Part shown: piece by piece, positions 16,625-25,253 of the stretch
Layout of the letters: every line of letters starts with the position of its first letter
Numbering within the stretch: the stretch's first letter is position 1
Assembly (NCBI GenBank): GCA_964543525.1
Contig: CAZIYW010000034.1
Location: forward strand, 1 to 43,339
DNA: 43,339 bases
From: CBDVBE01 sp964543525
GTDB taxonomy: Bacteria; Fibrobacterota; Chitinivibrionia; Chitinivibrionales; JANQEN01
Direction of reading: 5' to 3'
Made by a program: the position numbers and the translations under genes
The notes under the pieces: generated by a model
What the model saw: the letters and a program-made list of their open reading frames with translations, nothing else
Databases searched by the model: none
What the model was told of the DNA's origin: nothing

Positions 16625-17545
16625 TTAATTATCAGCCAAAAAATATAAATTATCCACTGTATTACAGGAAACAACATTACGTTCACGATTGCATTTTCTC
16701 ACCAGCCCCTTCAGCACACTCCCAGGCCCGACCTCAAGATATCGCTCAATCTCCTGCCGATCGGCTTCCGCAACCGAATCAACCCATCGTACCGGTGAGA
16801 GGAGCTGCTTCACCAGAAGCCCTTTAATCACCGACTGGTCTGTTTCCGGCCGTGCAGTAACATTGGAAATAACCGGACACTGCGGGGTATTGAAAGTAAA
16901 GGCATCAAGAAACGGCTGAAAGGCATCAGCCGCCGGCTGCATCAACGGTGAATGAAATGCGCCGCTTACCGGAAGCCTGACCACCCGCTTTGCACCGGCT
17001 TCAGTCAACTTCCCAAACGCCGCATCAATACCGGGAATGTCTCCCGAAATAACAATCTGCTCAGGCGTGTTTTCATTTGCCGGAACAACGACCCCATCGG
17101 TAATTTCCGAAAGAACACCTGCAATCACCTCTCTTGACAAACCAATGACTGCAGCCATAGCACCCCGGGATTGCACACCGGCTTCCGCCATAAGCTCACC
17201 GCGTTTTGCAACAATCTGCAGGCCATCTTCAAACGAAAAGATTCCGGCAGCATAGAGCGCACTGTACTCGCCCAGTGAGTGTCCCATGGCACATACAGGC
17301 GTTATTCCTTTCTCCTGCAATACGTCGGTAATCGCAGCTTCAACGGCAAACAGAGCGGGCTGGGTATTCTGTGTCGCCTTTAGCTCATCTTCCGGCCCGG
17401 CAAACATCAGAGTCCGGATATCACGACCGAGTATCTCATTCGCTTCATCAATTCGTTTCTTTACCGTCCCGAAGGTTTCATAGAAATCTTTACCCATACC
17501 CACAGATTGGGAGCCCTGTCCGGGATAAAGAAATAGATATGACAT
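16625..17545 (-). CDS. fabD: Malonyl-CoA:ACP transacylase
   Basis: This 306-residue enzyme loads malonyl groups from CoA onto ACP. YPGQGSQSVGMGKD opens the sequence, the nucleophile Ser90 lies in GHSLGEYSAL, and the partner His198 lies in SGAFHSPLM. AAAGGT nine bases upstream supports ATG 17545. fabG begins 13 nt after the stop. A 412-bp gap separates it from the FabY-like gene upstream, so the fabD-fabG-acpP-fabF block may have an internal promoter. Confidence 0.97.
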   Translation of the reverse strand: MSYLFLYPGQGSQSVGMGKDFYETFGTVKKRIDEANEILGRDIRTLMFAGPEDELKATQNTQPALFAVEAAITDVLQEKGITPVCAMGHSLGEYSALYAAGIFSFEDGLQIVAKRGELMAEAGVQSRGAMAAVIGLSREVIAGVLSEITDGVVVPANENTPEQIVISGDIPGIDAAFGKLTEAGAKRVVRLPVSGAFHSPLMQPAADAFQPFLDAFTFNTPQCPVISNVTARPETDQSVIKGLLVKQLLSPVRWVDSVAEADRQEIERYLEVGPGSVLKGLVRKCNRERNVVSCNTVDNLYFLADN

Positions 17546-17957
17546 AATCGGTTACCTTTCGTTATACCGTGTTATAAAACGTGTTATATAAAAATAATAA
17601 ACCTGCTTCCGCCATCGTATAACCGGTCTGCGTCGTTTTCCCAGCATACTTACATACCTTTTACCCTCTGTAAATTAAAAAGACCAACGGATTGTCCCTT
17701 CCCTGAACATTCCCCTGGCCCATCTTTTTCACACAATTTTCTATAACCTGCAATATAGAACTTTGTTGAACCCGAGTGCCATACACTTATATTGTTTTTC
17801 CCCGGCAGAAAACTTTTCTCGCTTTACCTGTTGCTGTACAAGCCGGGTTTAGTACTCCTGTGACTCTCACTTTCAAAAGGCTCTATAAATTACACGATTA
17901 CGTCGGTAATAATCAAGATAAAAATGGAGCGACCGACACCATTTATTTCCGCCGCTT
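17546..17957. other. 412-bp gap inside the fab cluster, with an inverted repeat
   Basis: No gene is visible on either strand. The gap interrupts an otherwise tight minus-strand cluster, so it may hold a promoter for fabD onward. At 17739-17760 there is a perfect 7-bp inverted repeat, TTCTATA and TATAGAA, around an 8-nt spacer, a possible operator. No clear -35/-10 pair and no U-tract hairpin was found. Confidence 0.35.
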
Positions 17958-19889
17958 CTAATCCCTTCCAAGTGCCAAATCCGGATAGGGAGAAGACAGA
18001 TTCAAATTAACCGGTTCTGCAAACCCCGGTATTTTTATAAACTGATCGGTTATCTTCACATTGTCACCGGATAATACATCCGTTCCAAAGTGATAAATTG
18101 CCCGTATATTACCCTGAATTGTCTCCCGATCGTACTGTTGAGCCTTTTCCACCACGGTTTCATTTGCTTTGCGATATTTTGCCATCGTCTCTTCGCCATG
18201 CTTCTTCTGCAACATTCGCATGGTGTTGTGTGGTGAGATAACATAGCCGGTTGCATTGTTTCCACCGAAACCTTTGGCATTGATAAAAGCAACATCCATA
18301 CCTTCCGGACCGGTTTCGATATGCTCTTTACTGAGCAGTAAATTACTGTCATAGACATCATCGGCGATACAGTCAAGGGTAAAAATACCGGGAATGAAAC
18401 CATATTTCCATGTTCCCAGAGCGGCAACAATCTGATCACCGGATGCCGGTCCCAGAGAGTGACCGAGAAAACATTTAATTGCAGCCACCGGCCATTTTTC
18501 TATACCGAAAGCCCGTGCAATTTCATTGAGCCCATGAGACTCTGTGCTACGATTCTGTTGTGTCCCCGAACCATGCGCATGGATATAGGATCGATACCGT
18601 ACGCTTTCAGCGCCGAACAGTGCCCGTGCCGAAGCAACTGCTTTTGCAAGGCAGATATAGTTACCTAATCCCGGAGACGCTATCGATTTTTTATACCCGT
18701 CAGCATTGATAAACACATCACCCATAGCGCCGAAAATTTGTGTCCCCAGTTCAACCGCAAGATCATCATCACAAAGAACAAAATATTGAGCAGCTTCAGC
18801 CAGAGTAAAACCACAGTTATACCCGAAGGGACGACATGACCGGGAGTAGTCAGGCTTGGTAAATCCTTTATCCTTATCAAGCTCAAGTATCTCAGCATCC
18901 TCAGCCAGGGCACTGGTGACACGGTATGCTTCAAAAACCTCAGGAATCAGCGGCGCCTCACTGCTGCCGACAAAAGCCACCCGTCGTCTTCCTTCACGGA
19001 TATCTTTAATGGCGATATTGAGATTATACAGCGTTGTCGCACAGGCACCGACATTCGCGGTCGTGTACCCGACATTCCCGAGTACATAGGCATTGACAAA
19101 GTCAGCCGGCATCTCCGGCAATGCCATTGCAAGCTGCTTCGACGTCGACTTCTTGCCTAAAGCAAAAGCGGCCATCATCCCGCCGCACGCGGTGCTGTCA
19201 AGCTGTCCCATAGCGCTGCAGGAATAGACCCCAATCTCTTCAGGACGGACTCTGTTTTTAATTATCTCCCAATCAATACCGAGCGATAAAACCGTGTCCG
19301 ATGCACCATAGATGGCTAACTGCAGCCCCCGTGGATGGTGGTTTGACCGGTACAGACCGGCGATGTCAAACCCTTCGGGAATCTGACCGCCCGATTGCAC
19401 GAGTGATTTTTTCTCATCTTTAACTAAAAACTCGAAATTTTTCCTGATAGTAATTGTTACCTTCGATGAATCACTATCGCTCTCGGTTACTTCCCAATGC
19501 GGCGGTATATGTGCAGGAAGCATTCGCTTGGATACCTGCATTGTTATCGCGGTGTCTTCTACCGGTTTCGCCGTCATCCTGTTATGCCAGTACATCCTGT
19601 CCATATCCCACAAACGGGGAGAAATTCTCCGCAGAAGTGTATTTTCCAGTATTTTTTTACCGAACCTCTCAATGATAGTATCCGGTGAACACTCGACAGA
19701 ATCGGAATCATAGAATATTCCGTCCTTACAGGTTACATATCCCATCATAGTGGCAAGACCGCAATAGACATCAGCGGCATCCCGCCGGTCAAGTTTATCA
19801 ATAACCAGACGACGATAGCTGTGAAAAAATGAACTTCTTCCAGCAGAATTTATCCCGCCAAATCCTATTATTACCGGTAAACGCGACAA
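17958..19889 (-). CDS. fabY: FabY-like 3-oxoacyl-ACP synthase, in the fabH position
   Basis: This large condensing enzyme has about 643 residues from TTG 19889, chosen because AAAGGAG lies five bases upstream and the product then begins MSRLPVIIGFGG, as FabY-type proteins do. A longer frame from TTG 19952 overlaps the plsX stop but has no ribosome-binding site. The thiolase-fold core carries a Cys-His-His triad: Cys near 283 in ANVGACATTLY, His near 439 in IHAHGSGTQQN, and His near 477 in FLGHSLGPASG. That is a KAS I/II type triad, not the Cys-His-Asn of FabH. In Pseudomonas aeruginosa FabY initiates fatty-acid synthesis from acetyl-CoA and malonyl-ACP. No fabH is visible in the window. Family call from memory of sequence pattern; role inferred from position. 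Confidence 0.8.
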   Translation of the reverse strand: MSRLPVIIGFGGINSAGRSSFFHSYRRLVIDKLDRRDAADVYCGLATMMGYVTCKDGIFYDSDSVECSPDTIIERFGKKILENTLLRRISPRLWDMDRMYWHNRMTAKPVEDTAITMQVSKRMLPAHIPPHWEVTESDSDSSKVTITIRKNFEFLVKDEKKSLVQSGGQIPEGFDIAGLYRSNHHPRGLQLAIYGASDTVLSLGIDWEIIKNRVRPEEIGVYSCSAMGQLDSTACGGMMAAFALGKKSTSKQLAMALPEMPADFVNAYVLGNVGYTTANVGACATTLYNLNIAIKDIREGRRRVAFVGSSEAPLIPEVFEAYRVTSALAEDAEILELDKDKGFTKPDYSRSCRPFGYNCGFTLAEAAQYFVLCDDDLAVELGTQIFGAMGDVFINADGYKKSIASPGLGNYICLAKAVASARALFGAESVRYRSYIHAHGSGTQQNRSTESHGLNEIARAFGIEKWPVAAIKCFLGHSLGPASGDQIVAALGTWKYGFIPGIFTLDCIADDVYDSNLLLSKEHIETGPEGMDVAFINAKGFGGNNATGYVISPHNTMRMLQKKHGEETMAKYRKANETVVEKAQQYDRETIQGNIRAIYHFGTDVLSGDNVKITDQFIKIPGFAEPVNLNLSSPYPDLALGRD

Positions 19890-19948
19890 AGCAACTCCTT
19901 TGTAGTTAAAATGAACAAGGCCTTGTGCAAAAAAGTATTCCCCTGCTG

Positions 19949-20908
19949 TCAAATAAAAACTCTTTGTTCAACTACCCTGACTGCTGTAAGCAGGGCCTGG
20001 GTAATTGCCCGCGATGACGAGGAACCATGCGCCTTTAGCACTACTCCCTGGAGGCCAAGAAGCGGTACCGCCCCATAATTCTCCGCATTAAGAATGGCCA
20101 TTTTATTTTTAATTGCGTCTATTAATTTTGGTTGACCGTCTAACACTTTTTCAGCCAGTGTGTGGAAACTCTCACATGATTTCAGGAGGACATTACCTGT
20201 GAATCCGTCACAGACAATAACATCAGCCTCCCCGGCCAACACCCGGTCTCCTTCAATATACCCGTGAAATCCCCGACACTTCACAGCAAGCACTTTCGCC
20301 GCTTCAATTATGGTTTTCGTCCCTTTTGAAGATTCTTCACCGACGTTTAACAGGGCGACCGAGGGATTCTCTATTTTAAAAAACCGTTTAATGTATTCAT
20401 ACCCCATTAACGCGAAACTGACCAGATGCTCCACCCTGCAATTAAGATTGGCGCCAACGTCAAGTAGTAGCGCTTGTCGTGAAGATGTTGTTGGTAAAAA
20501 TGCCGCCAGAGCCGGACGCGCCACCCCTTTTGAGCGACCCAGCAGGAACATGGCCGCGCTGATTAAAATCCGTGTATCCCCGGCACTTAACGATGCCTGA
20601 ACGACTCCCTCTTTCTGTAAAGAGATACAACGGACAATGGAAGACTGCTTTTTATTCTTCCACACCCGCGATGGAACGTCTTCTGTGGTGATGATCTGCG
20701 GACAGTGCTCGACAATCAGATTTTCTTTTTTATCACTACTTCGTACCCCGGCCGAAACCAACGCTTCCTGTATGATATTCTTATCGCCGCAAAGATATAT
20801 GATTAATTCCGTCTTGCTCTGCTTCTGTGCCTCAAGAACTCCTTCGATGAGAATAGTAGAACCATAATCACCACCCTGAACATCAAGAGCGAGGCTGACC
20901 GGCTGCAT
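19949..20908 (-). CDS. plsX: Phosphate acyltransferase PlsX
   Basis: PlsX converts acyl-ACP and phosphate to acyl-phosphate for PlsY, the first step of phospholipid synthesis; it is a peripheral membrane enzyme. The ~319-residue protein shows ALDVQGGDYG (the family usually has DAMGGD), LLDVGANLNC, ALLNVGEESSKGT, the GYIEGDRVLAGEADVIVCDG segment and GLQGVVLKAHG near the C-terminus. ATG 20908 is preferred; a GTG three bases earlier overlaps the rpmF stop. It begins two bases after rpmF, and the FabY-like gene follows 59 bp later. Confidence 0.93.
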   Translation of the reverse strand: MQPVSLALDVQGGDYGSTILIEGVLEAQKQSKTELIIYLCGDKNIIQEALVSAGVRSSDKKENLIVEHCPQIITTEDVPSRVWKNKKQSSIVRCISLQKEGVVQASLSAGDTRILISAAMFLLGRSKGVARPALAAFLPTTSSRQALLLDVGANLNCRVEHLVSFALMGYEYIKRFFKIENPSVALLNVGEESSKGTKTIIEAAKVLAVKCRGFHGYIEGDRVLAGEADVIVCDGFTGNVLLKSCESFHTLAEKVLDGQPKLIDAIKNKMAILNAENYGAVPLLGLQGVVLKAHGSSSSRAITQALLTAVRVVEQRVFI

Positions 20909-20910
20909 CA

Positions 20911-21090
20911 CTATTCTTCCGGCTGAATAACTTCAACACCGGCATAATAGCCGCAATTTGCACAGATACGGTGCGCAACTTTCGGTTGTTTACAATGTGA
21001 ACATATTGCCGGTTTTGGCATGGACAATCTCAAATGCGATCGTCTTTTATTGCGTCTGGTTTTTGATATTCTTCTTTTGGGTACTGCCAT
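20911..21090 (-). CDS. rpmF: 50S ribosomal protein L32
   Basis: This 59-residue basic protein begins MAVPKRRISKTRRNKRRSH, the conserved L32 N-terminus. It contains a zinc ribbon with CSHC and CANC pairs, so this is the zinc-binding (C+) form. GGAG lies about 8 nt upstream. It sits between the DUF177 gene and plsX, the standard order, with TAG overlapping the possible GTG of plsX. Confidence 0.95.
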   Translation of the reverse strand: MAVPKRRISKTRRNKRRSHLRLSMPKPAICSHCKQPKVAHRICANCGYYAGVEVIQPEE

Positions 21091-21123
21091 ACCGTTACAC
21101 TCCAGGTATTAATATTTACTCAG

Positions 21124-21615
21124 TTACTCTTTTTTCTCTTTCAGTTTTTTTAAAGCTTCCCACCGCGGATCGATATCATCTTCTTTCTTTGCAGTATCAG
21201 TATCAATATACTCAGAGGCCCCGGTGCAATTGTCACTGCACAGCGGCTTGATAGGCGCATTAATCACTACCTCTTCATAAAGGCTCTGGCGAATATCAAC
21301 CGTTGCATCTCGATCATGAAAGGTGTAATCAACATCATCACTACCCAAACTCTCAGGAGCATTCTTGTCCTGTAAAATGACCGAAAACTCCCCTGCAAGC
21401 GGATGCTCAAACGCAGTCAGACACCGCGAGCATTCCTGATTCACCGTGCACGTATAGCGTACTCGCACAAAAATCTGAAACTGAAGCCGCTCAATCTCCG
21501 CATGGCAGAAAACTTCGCCGCAAAAATTGCCATCCTGAATCTGCTCCTCCGTCATTGTCACTTTCTGCTCAATGACAGAATGCCCCTCAGGAATCTCTTT
21601 TATGTGTAGTACCAT
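21124..21615 (-). CDS. DUF177 / YceD family protein (23S rRNA accumulation)
   Basis: This 163-residue protein has the YceD layout: an N-terminal beta-rich part, QECSRCLTAFEHPL (CxxC), an acidic middle, and a C-terminal PIKPLCSDNCTG with two more cysteines. YceD is linked to accumulation of 23S rRNA and is characteristically encoded just before rpmF, as here (33 bp gap). The start codon lies only about six bases after the predicted transcription start, and no Shine-Dalgarno is seen, so the mRNA may be effectively leaderless. It is the first gene of the rpmF-plsX-fab run. Confidence 0.88.
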   Translation of the reverse strand: MVLHIKEIPEGHSVIEQKVTMTEEQIQDGNFCGEVFCHAEIERLQFQIFVRVRYTCTVNQECSRCLTAFEHPLAGEFSVILQDKNAPESLGSDDVDYTFHDRDATVDIRQSLYEEVVINAPIKPLCSDNCTGASEYIDTDTAKKEDDIDPRWEALKKLKEKKE

Positions 21616-21620
21616 AACAA

Positions 21621-21657
21621 AGCGTACAAAATAATTACACTTTTAAAAATGTGTCAA
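21621..21657 (-). promoter_or_regulatory. Sigma70-type promoter for the DUF177-rpmF-plsX-fab run
   Basis: On the minus strand a perfect TTGACA (-35, 21657-21652) is followed by a 17-18 nt spacer and TTATTT/TATTTT (-10, ending 21628). The expected start near 21621 leaves about six untranslated bases before ATG 21615. Confidence 0.7.
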
Positions 21658-21666
21658 GAAATAAAC

Positions 21667-21680
21667 TATACTTTAGTATA
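21667..21680. promoter_or_regulatory. 14-bp palindrome upstream of the -35 box
   Basis: TATACTTTAGTATA is an inverted repeat with perfect 6-bp arms, ending 9 bp upstream of the TTGACA box. It may be an activator or repressor site for the fatty-acid cluster. The binding protein is unknown and the site could be chance in AT-rich DNA. Confidence 0.35.
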
Positions 21681-21856
21681 AAAAGTAGTCTAAACATGCC
21701 TTCATCGTTCCCGTATACCCGATAAAATCCTATCTCCACCTTATGCACCATCCACTCCTGTAAAATGACTCTCTCCAGCCATAATAACCACCGATTCAAC
21801 CATACCATCCCGACGGCTTTTTTACAGCGATATGGGAATTTCCCCGAATGAAGTAC

Positions 21857-22513
21857 TTAAATAGCAGATGTTATCTGAGAGCCTGCCTTTTTAAAAAGAT
21901 CATAAGCCTGGCGAGCCTTCAGCCTCATGGTTCGCTCACGCAACTCTTCCTGTGCCGAATCTTCAGCTCTGAAATACAGTCGATAATACTTTGCAGCATC
22001 GGAAAGATTACTTAATGCCTCATTAATGGTAGGTATACAACTCGGGAAGAGTGCCTTCTCATTCCGTAAATTCTCAAAATCTTTAACCAGCGCAGCAATT
22101 TTATTTCTCATGCCATTTGCACGAGACATAAGTACATCAAGTTCAACAGAAAAGTCACGCAGATCAACATTCATCATGGTTGATGCAAACCCGGTACCCC
22201 GGCTGATAATTTCATTAAGCTTGCCTGCCGCATCCATTTTCTTTCTATTTTCAATGAGAGACTGTTCCTGTGAACGCGCCAACTCTTCCGCCTTCTTCTT
22301 CTCAAGCTCCAACCGGCGATACATCTCCTGCTGCACTCTGTCCGCGCCGGTATTCACATGCTGAACAATTGCCCAGACAGTGCCGGCCAGAAGAACGGTG
22401 GCCAGGAGATACGAGATTGATAGTTTTGTCGGGCCTTTTGAATTTATGGCTATCATATAGCCAATCAGCGTTATCCCCACCAGTATCCCTAAAAGTAATA
22501 CTTCGATTGACAT
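21857..22513 (-). CDS. Membrane-anchored coiled-coil protein, function unknown
   Basis: The product (218 residues from ATG 22513) has two N-terminal membrane segments, about residues 5-24 and 34-52. A long charged coiled-coil follows (MYRRLELEKKKAEELARSQE and on), then a helical C-terminal domain to ITSAI. ATG 22513 is preferred over GTG 22522 because the AAAAGGG stretch lies about 8 nt before it. It starts just after the stop of the CorC-like gene, so the two are probably co-transcribed. I do not recognise the family. The soluble part should face the cytoplasm if the two segments form a hairpin. Confidence 0.65.
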   Translation of the reverse strand: MSIEVLLLGILVGITLIGYMIAINSKGPTKLSISYLLATVLLAGTVWAIVQHVNTGADRVQQEMYRRLELEKKKAEELARSQEQSLIENRKKMDAAGKLNEIISRGTGFASTMMNVDLRDFSVELDVLMSRANGMRNKIAALVKDFENLRNEKALFPSCIPTINEALSNLSDAAKYYRLYFRAEDSAQEELRERTMRLKARQAYDLFKKAGSQITSAI

Positions 22514-22518
22514 ACCTT

Positions 22519-23751
22519 TCACCCTTTTTTAGTAATGAGTACCGATTCAACATAATTTAACTTCGACCTTATAATATAGAACTTCCACCCGTCTATTGCA
22601 AATCTCTCACCTGTTTTCGGTATTTTTCCCAAATATAATGAAATGAAACCGTTAAGGGTACGAACCGCTCGTGCCCGCTCCACCTGAGAAGGAGGTATCC
22701 AATCCTGCATGGTGATCAATTCGGTAAAACCGTCAAATATTCGGGATTGGGTACCTTCCGCTTTATTCTCACAGGCAAGAGGGATTATGTGTAAAATATC
22801 GTGCAAGCCGTTTTTCAAAGAATAGATGCCAACAAAGGCGCCATATTCATCATGAACACAGACCTCAGAATATTCCTCCCGGATCATATCCCCGACCAGG
22901 TCTGCGATTTCACTGCTCTCCGGAACCCACACCGGCGGCACAATATAGTCATTTACCGGGTGCGTCCCGGTATTTTTCAAGGCATCCACCAGATACAGTA
23001 ATCCGATAATATCCTCCGAACGGGTCGTTTCTTTGACACAGCAAACTGTGGTATTTTTTTTAGTCATGGCCGCAACTGCCTGCGCCAGAGTATCATCTGC
23101 AGACACATAAGCGAGCCGGGATCGATGCGTCATATATCTTGATACCGGGGTATCCGCGCCGTCTAGCACACTCTGCAATATGCGCCATTCACTCACGGAG
23201 ACCGAACCGTCCCGCGTCGATTCGGCAAGACTGCTCCTGAATTCGTCAAGAGTGATATAGGGGCTCGGCTGTCGCAGATGTCTGCTGAAACCGGTAAGAA
23301 AAAAAGAATTGATCTTCTGCAGAAAGAGAAGTATCGGATGTAACATTTTTTTCAGGTAAAACAATACGGGGGCTGAAATAATCGCGATACCTTCACAATT
23401 TCGAATCGCAATATTTTTCGGGATTATCTCCCCAAAAACAAGAATAACTCCCGTCGCGATTAAAAGGGTTGCCACAATGGTATTTCTTGTAATAAAAAAA
23501 CCGATAACAGTGTGAATCAATCCCACGGCAGTAATGTTGACCAGTAAATTTCCCAGTAAAATAAGAAGCAGGGTCCTTTGGCCGTCATTGAGCAACGCGA
23601 ATACCCATTGATGATTCTTTTTACTGCTCTGCCTGAAAAAGATAATCCGCTCACGTCGAATAGAAAAAAGCGCTGTCTCCGAAGCTGAAAAATAGGCAGA
23701 GAAGAAAAGAAAGATACAGGTTAACCCTGCAGCAGGATAGAAGGTAATCAT
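22519..23751 (-). CDS. CNNM/CorC (HlyC/CorC) family transporter-associated protein
   Basis: This 410-residue protein has the DUF21/CNNM transmembrane domain at residues 1-150 (AYFSASETALFSIRRERI, GEIIPKNIAI). A CBS pair follows at about 200-325 (PVSRYMTHRSRLAYVSADDT, GIYSLKNGLHDIL), and a C-terminal CorC/HlyC domain at about 335-410. The family is implicated in divalent cation (Mg2+/Co2+) transport or efflux. No Shine-Dalgarno is seen, and a TATAGT hexamer lies only 9 nt before the ATG. It follows ssb by 94 bp on the same strand. Confidence 0.85.
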   Translation of the reverse strand: MITFYPAAGLTCIFLFFSAYFSASETALFSIRRERIIFFRQSSKKNHQWVFALLNDGQRTLLLILLGNLLVNITAVGLIHTVIGFFITRNTIVATLLIATGVILVFGEIIPKNIAIRNCEGIAIISAPVLFYLKKMLHPILLFLQKINSFFLTGFSRHLRQPSPYITLDEFRSSLAESTRDGSVSVSEWRILQSVLDGADTPVSRYMTHRSRLAYVSADDTLAQAVAAMTKKNTTVCCVKETTRSEDIIGLLYLVDALKNTGTHPVNDYIVPPVWVPESSEIADLVGDMIREEYSEVCVHDEYGAFVGIYSLKNGLHDILHIIPLACENKAEGTQSRIFDGFTELITMQDWIPPSQVERARAVRTLNGFISLYLGKIPKTGERFAIDGWKFYIIRSKLNYVESVLITKKG

Positions 23752-23845
23752 AACGGCTATACTATAGTGATGGAAAAATAATGCAGGAGCATTACCACCC
23801 CTGCAAGAATCTCATAAGTGCTTTACAAAGTACGCTGTACCTGCG

Positions 23846-24295
23846 TTAAAAAGGCAGGTCATCTTCAACAACCGGTTCCGGTTCAGGCTCAGGAATTGAA
23901 TCCGACTGGTGCGCATCTACCACCTCCGGTGTATCGTTAGGAAAAGAACCCGAACCGGTATCACCGGGCGCACCGAGAAATTGAATCTGATTTGCCACGA
24001 TCTCAGTTTTATACCGTTTATTTCCGTCTTTATCATCCCAGGAGCGCGTCGTAATTCTTCCTTCAATATACGCGGAGCGTCCTTTTTTCAAATACTGGTT
24101 TACCAGCTCGGCAAGTTTCCCCCACGCTACAATATTATGCCACTCAGTTCGATCCTGCCGTTCACCGTTTTTATTATTGTATCGTTCCGTTGTCGCAAGA
24201 GGAAAGGAGGCAATCGATGTGCCGTTTGTCGTCCGCCGTAATTCCGGATCCTTCCCTAAATTTCCAATCAGAATAACTTTATTCACGCCTGCCAT
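23846..24295 (-). CDS. ssb: Single-stranded DNA-binding protein
   Basis: This 149-residue protein has an N-terminal OB fold (NKVILIGNLGKDPELR, WHNIVAWGKLAELVNQYLKK, IEGRITTRSWDDKDGNKRY). A short acidic linker leads to the terminal DDLPF tip that recruits repair and replication proteins. GGAGG seven bases upstream supports the start. It protects single-stranded DNA during replication, repair and recombination. Confidence 0.97.
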   Translation of the reverse strand: MAGVNKVILIGNLGKDPELRRTTNGTSIASFPLATTERYNNKNGERQDRTEWHNIVAWGKLAELVNQYLKKGRSAYIEGRITTRSWDDKDGNKRYKTEIVANQIQFLGAPGDTGSGSFPNDTPEVVDAHQSDSIPEPEPEPVVEDDLPF

Positions 24296-24412
24296 AATGG
24301 CCCTCCATTAAAGAAAAGTCTAAAAGAAATAAAAACACGATTGAGAATAAAAATCGGCTACGACAAACGCAAATGCAAGGAATTTTCTTATTTTTTTTTC
24401 AGGGTAGTGTAT

Positions 24413-25045
24413 TTACAGTTTATTTATTCCATACACCCCGACAAAGGTAAGCAAAGAGACCAGTACGGTGATAAGAAGATAGCGCCCAACGATATTTTTA
24501 TTCCGCTCTATTTTTGTCAGCCCGGTTATATCTTTCCAGGCAGTAATACGGATTGTTCTGCGATTTATGGCTACCGCTTTGAAATGCCACCCCGGGTCAG
24601 GAACAACTCCTATCAAAATGGTAGAGCGCTTTTTAGTGAGGGCAAGATTGGTAGTATAATTATCAATCATAACATCCTGAAAAACACCCCGCCCGGTTAA
24701 TTCAACCTTCGGCTCACCAGTGACATAAATACCATAAAAATCAACGACAAGTTTCTTTTTAGTATCACTGTAATACACCCAGAAATCAGTGGGTACGGTA
24801 TCAAAAATCAAATCAAGACCATACATAATTCTCTTGTTTTTAATTATTATGGGTGCTCCGGGTACAGTGACACTGTAAAGGATATGCTCTTTATCCCCTT
24901 CCTCAGTCCCTGCAGCTAAGCCGGGTGAGGGATCACACAGAACACCTAAAAAAAAGCTGATCACGAAAAGCATGCTGCTCATCCGACGCTTTTCAGATAA
25001 AATCTCACCAATGGTATTCAGTGTATTATTAATTATCGCACCCAT
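24413..25045 (-). CDS. Exported protein with C-terminal membrane segment, possibly AMIN-like
   Basis: The 210-residue product carries a hydrophobic signal (SSMLFVISFFLGVLCDPSPG, about residues 23-42), a mainly beta-strand domain (about 55-170), and a C-terminal membrane helix (about 187-205). The beta domain (LDLIFDTVPTDFWVYYSD, KLVVDFYGIYV, then a basic NRRTIRITAW) recalls AMIN-type peptidoglycan- or surface-binding domains, but the match is weak. The first ATG has AGGA very close; ATG 24982, directly before the signal, is an alternative start. It is divergent from panB. Function unknown. Confidence 0.55.
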   Translation of the reverse strand: MGAIINNTLNTIGEILSEKRRMSSMLFVISFFLGVLCDPSPGLAAGTEEGDKEHILYSVTVPGAPIIIKNKRIMYGLDLIFDTVPTDFWVYYSDTKKKLVVDFYGIYVTGEPKVELTGRGVFQDVMIDNYTTNLALTKKRSTILIGVVPDPGWHFKAVAINRRTIRITAWKDITGLTKIERNKNIVGRYLLITVLVSLLTFVGVYGINKL

Positions 25046-25253
25046 GTCCTGTTAATTCTATATAGTACTACAGTATGTGAAGGAAAAACTGTGGTTCATA
25101 TTTGAGACGGATTTTCCCTGATACCTTTAAGTATACAAAATATTCCATAAAAATTTAGTACTATTTTCAGAAATTATTTTACCCGTTCCAAAAAACCATT
25201 TATATATTAGTATCGTCTTGCACTGAAATAAAAATACGTGGAGGTAAACAGTA

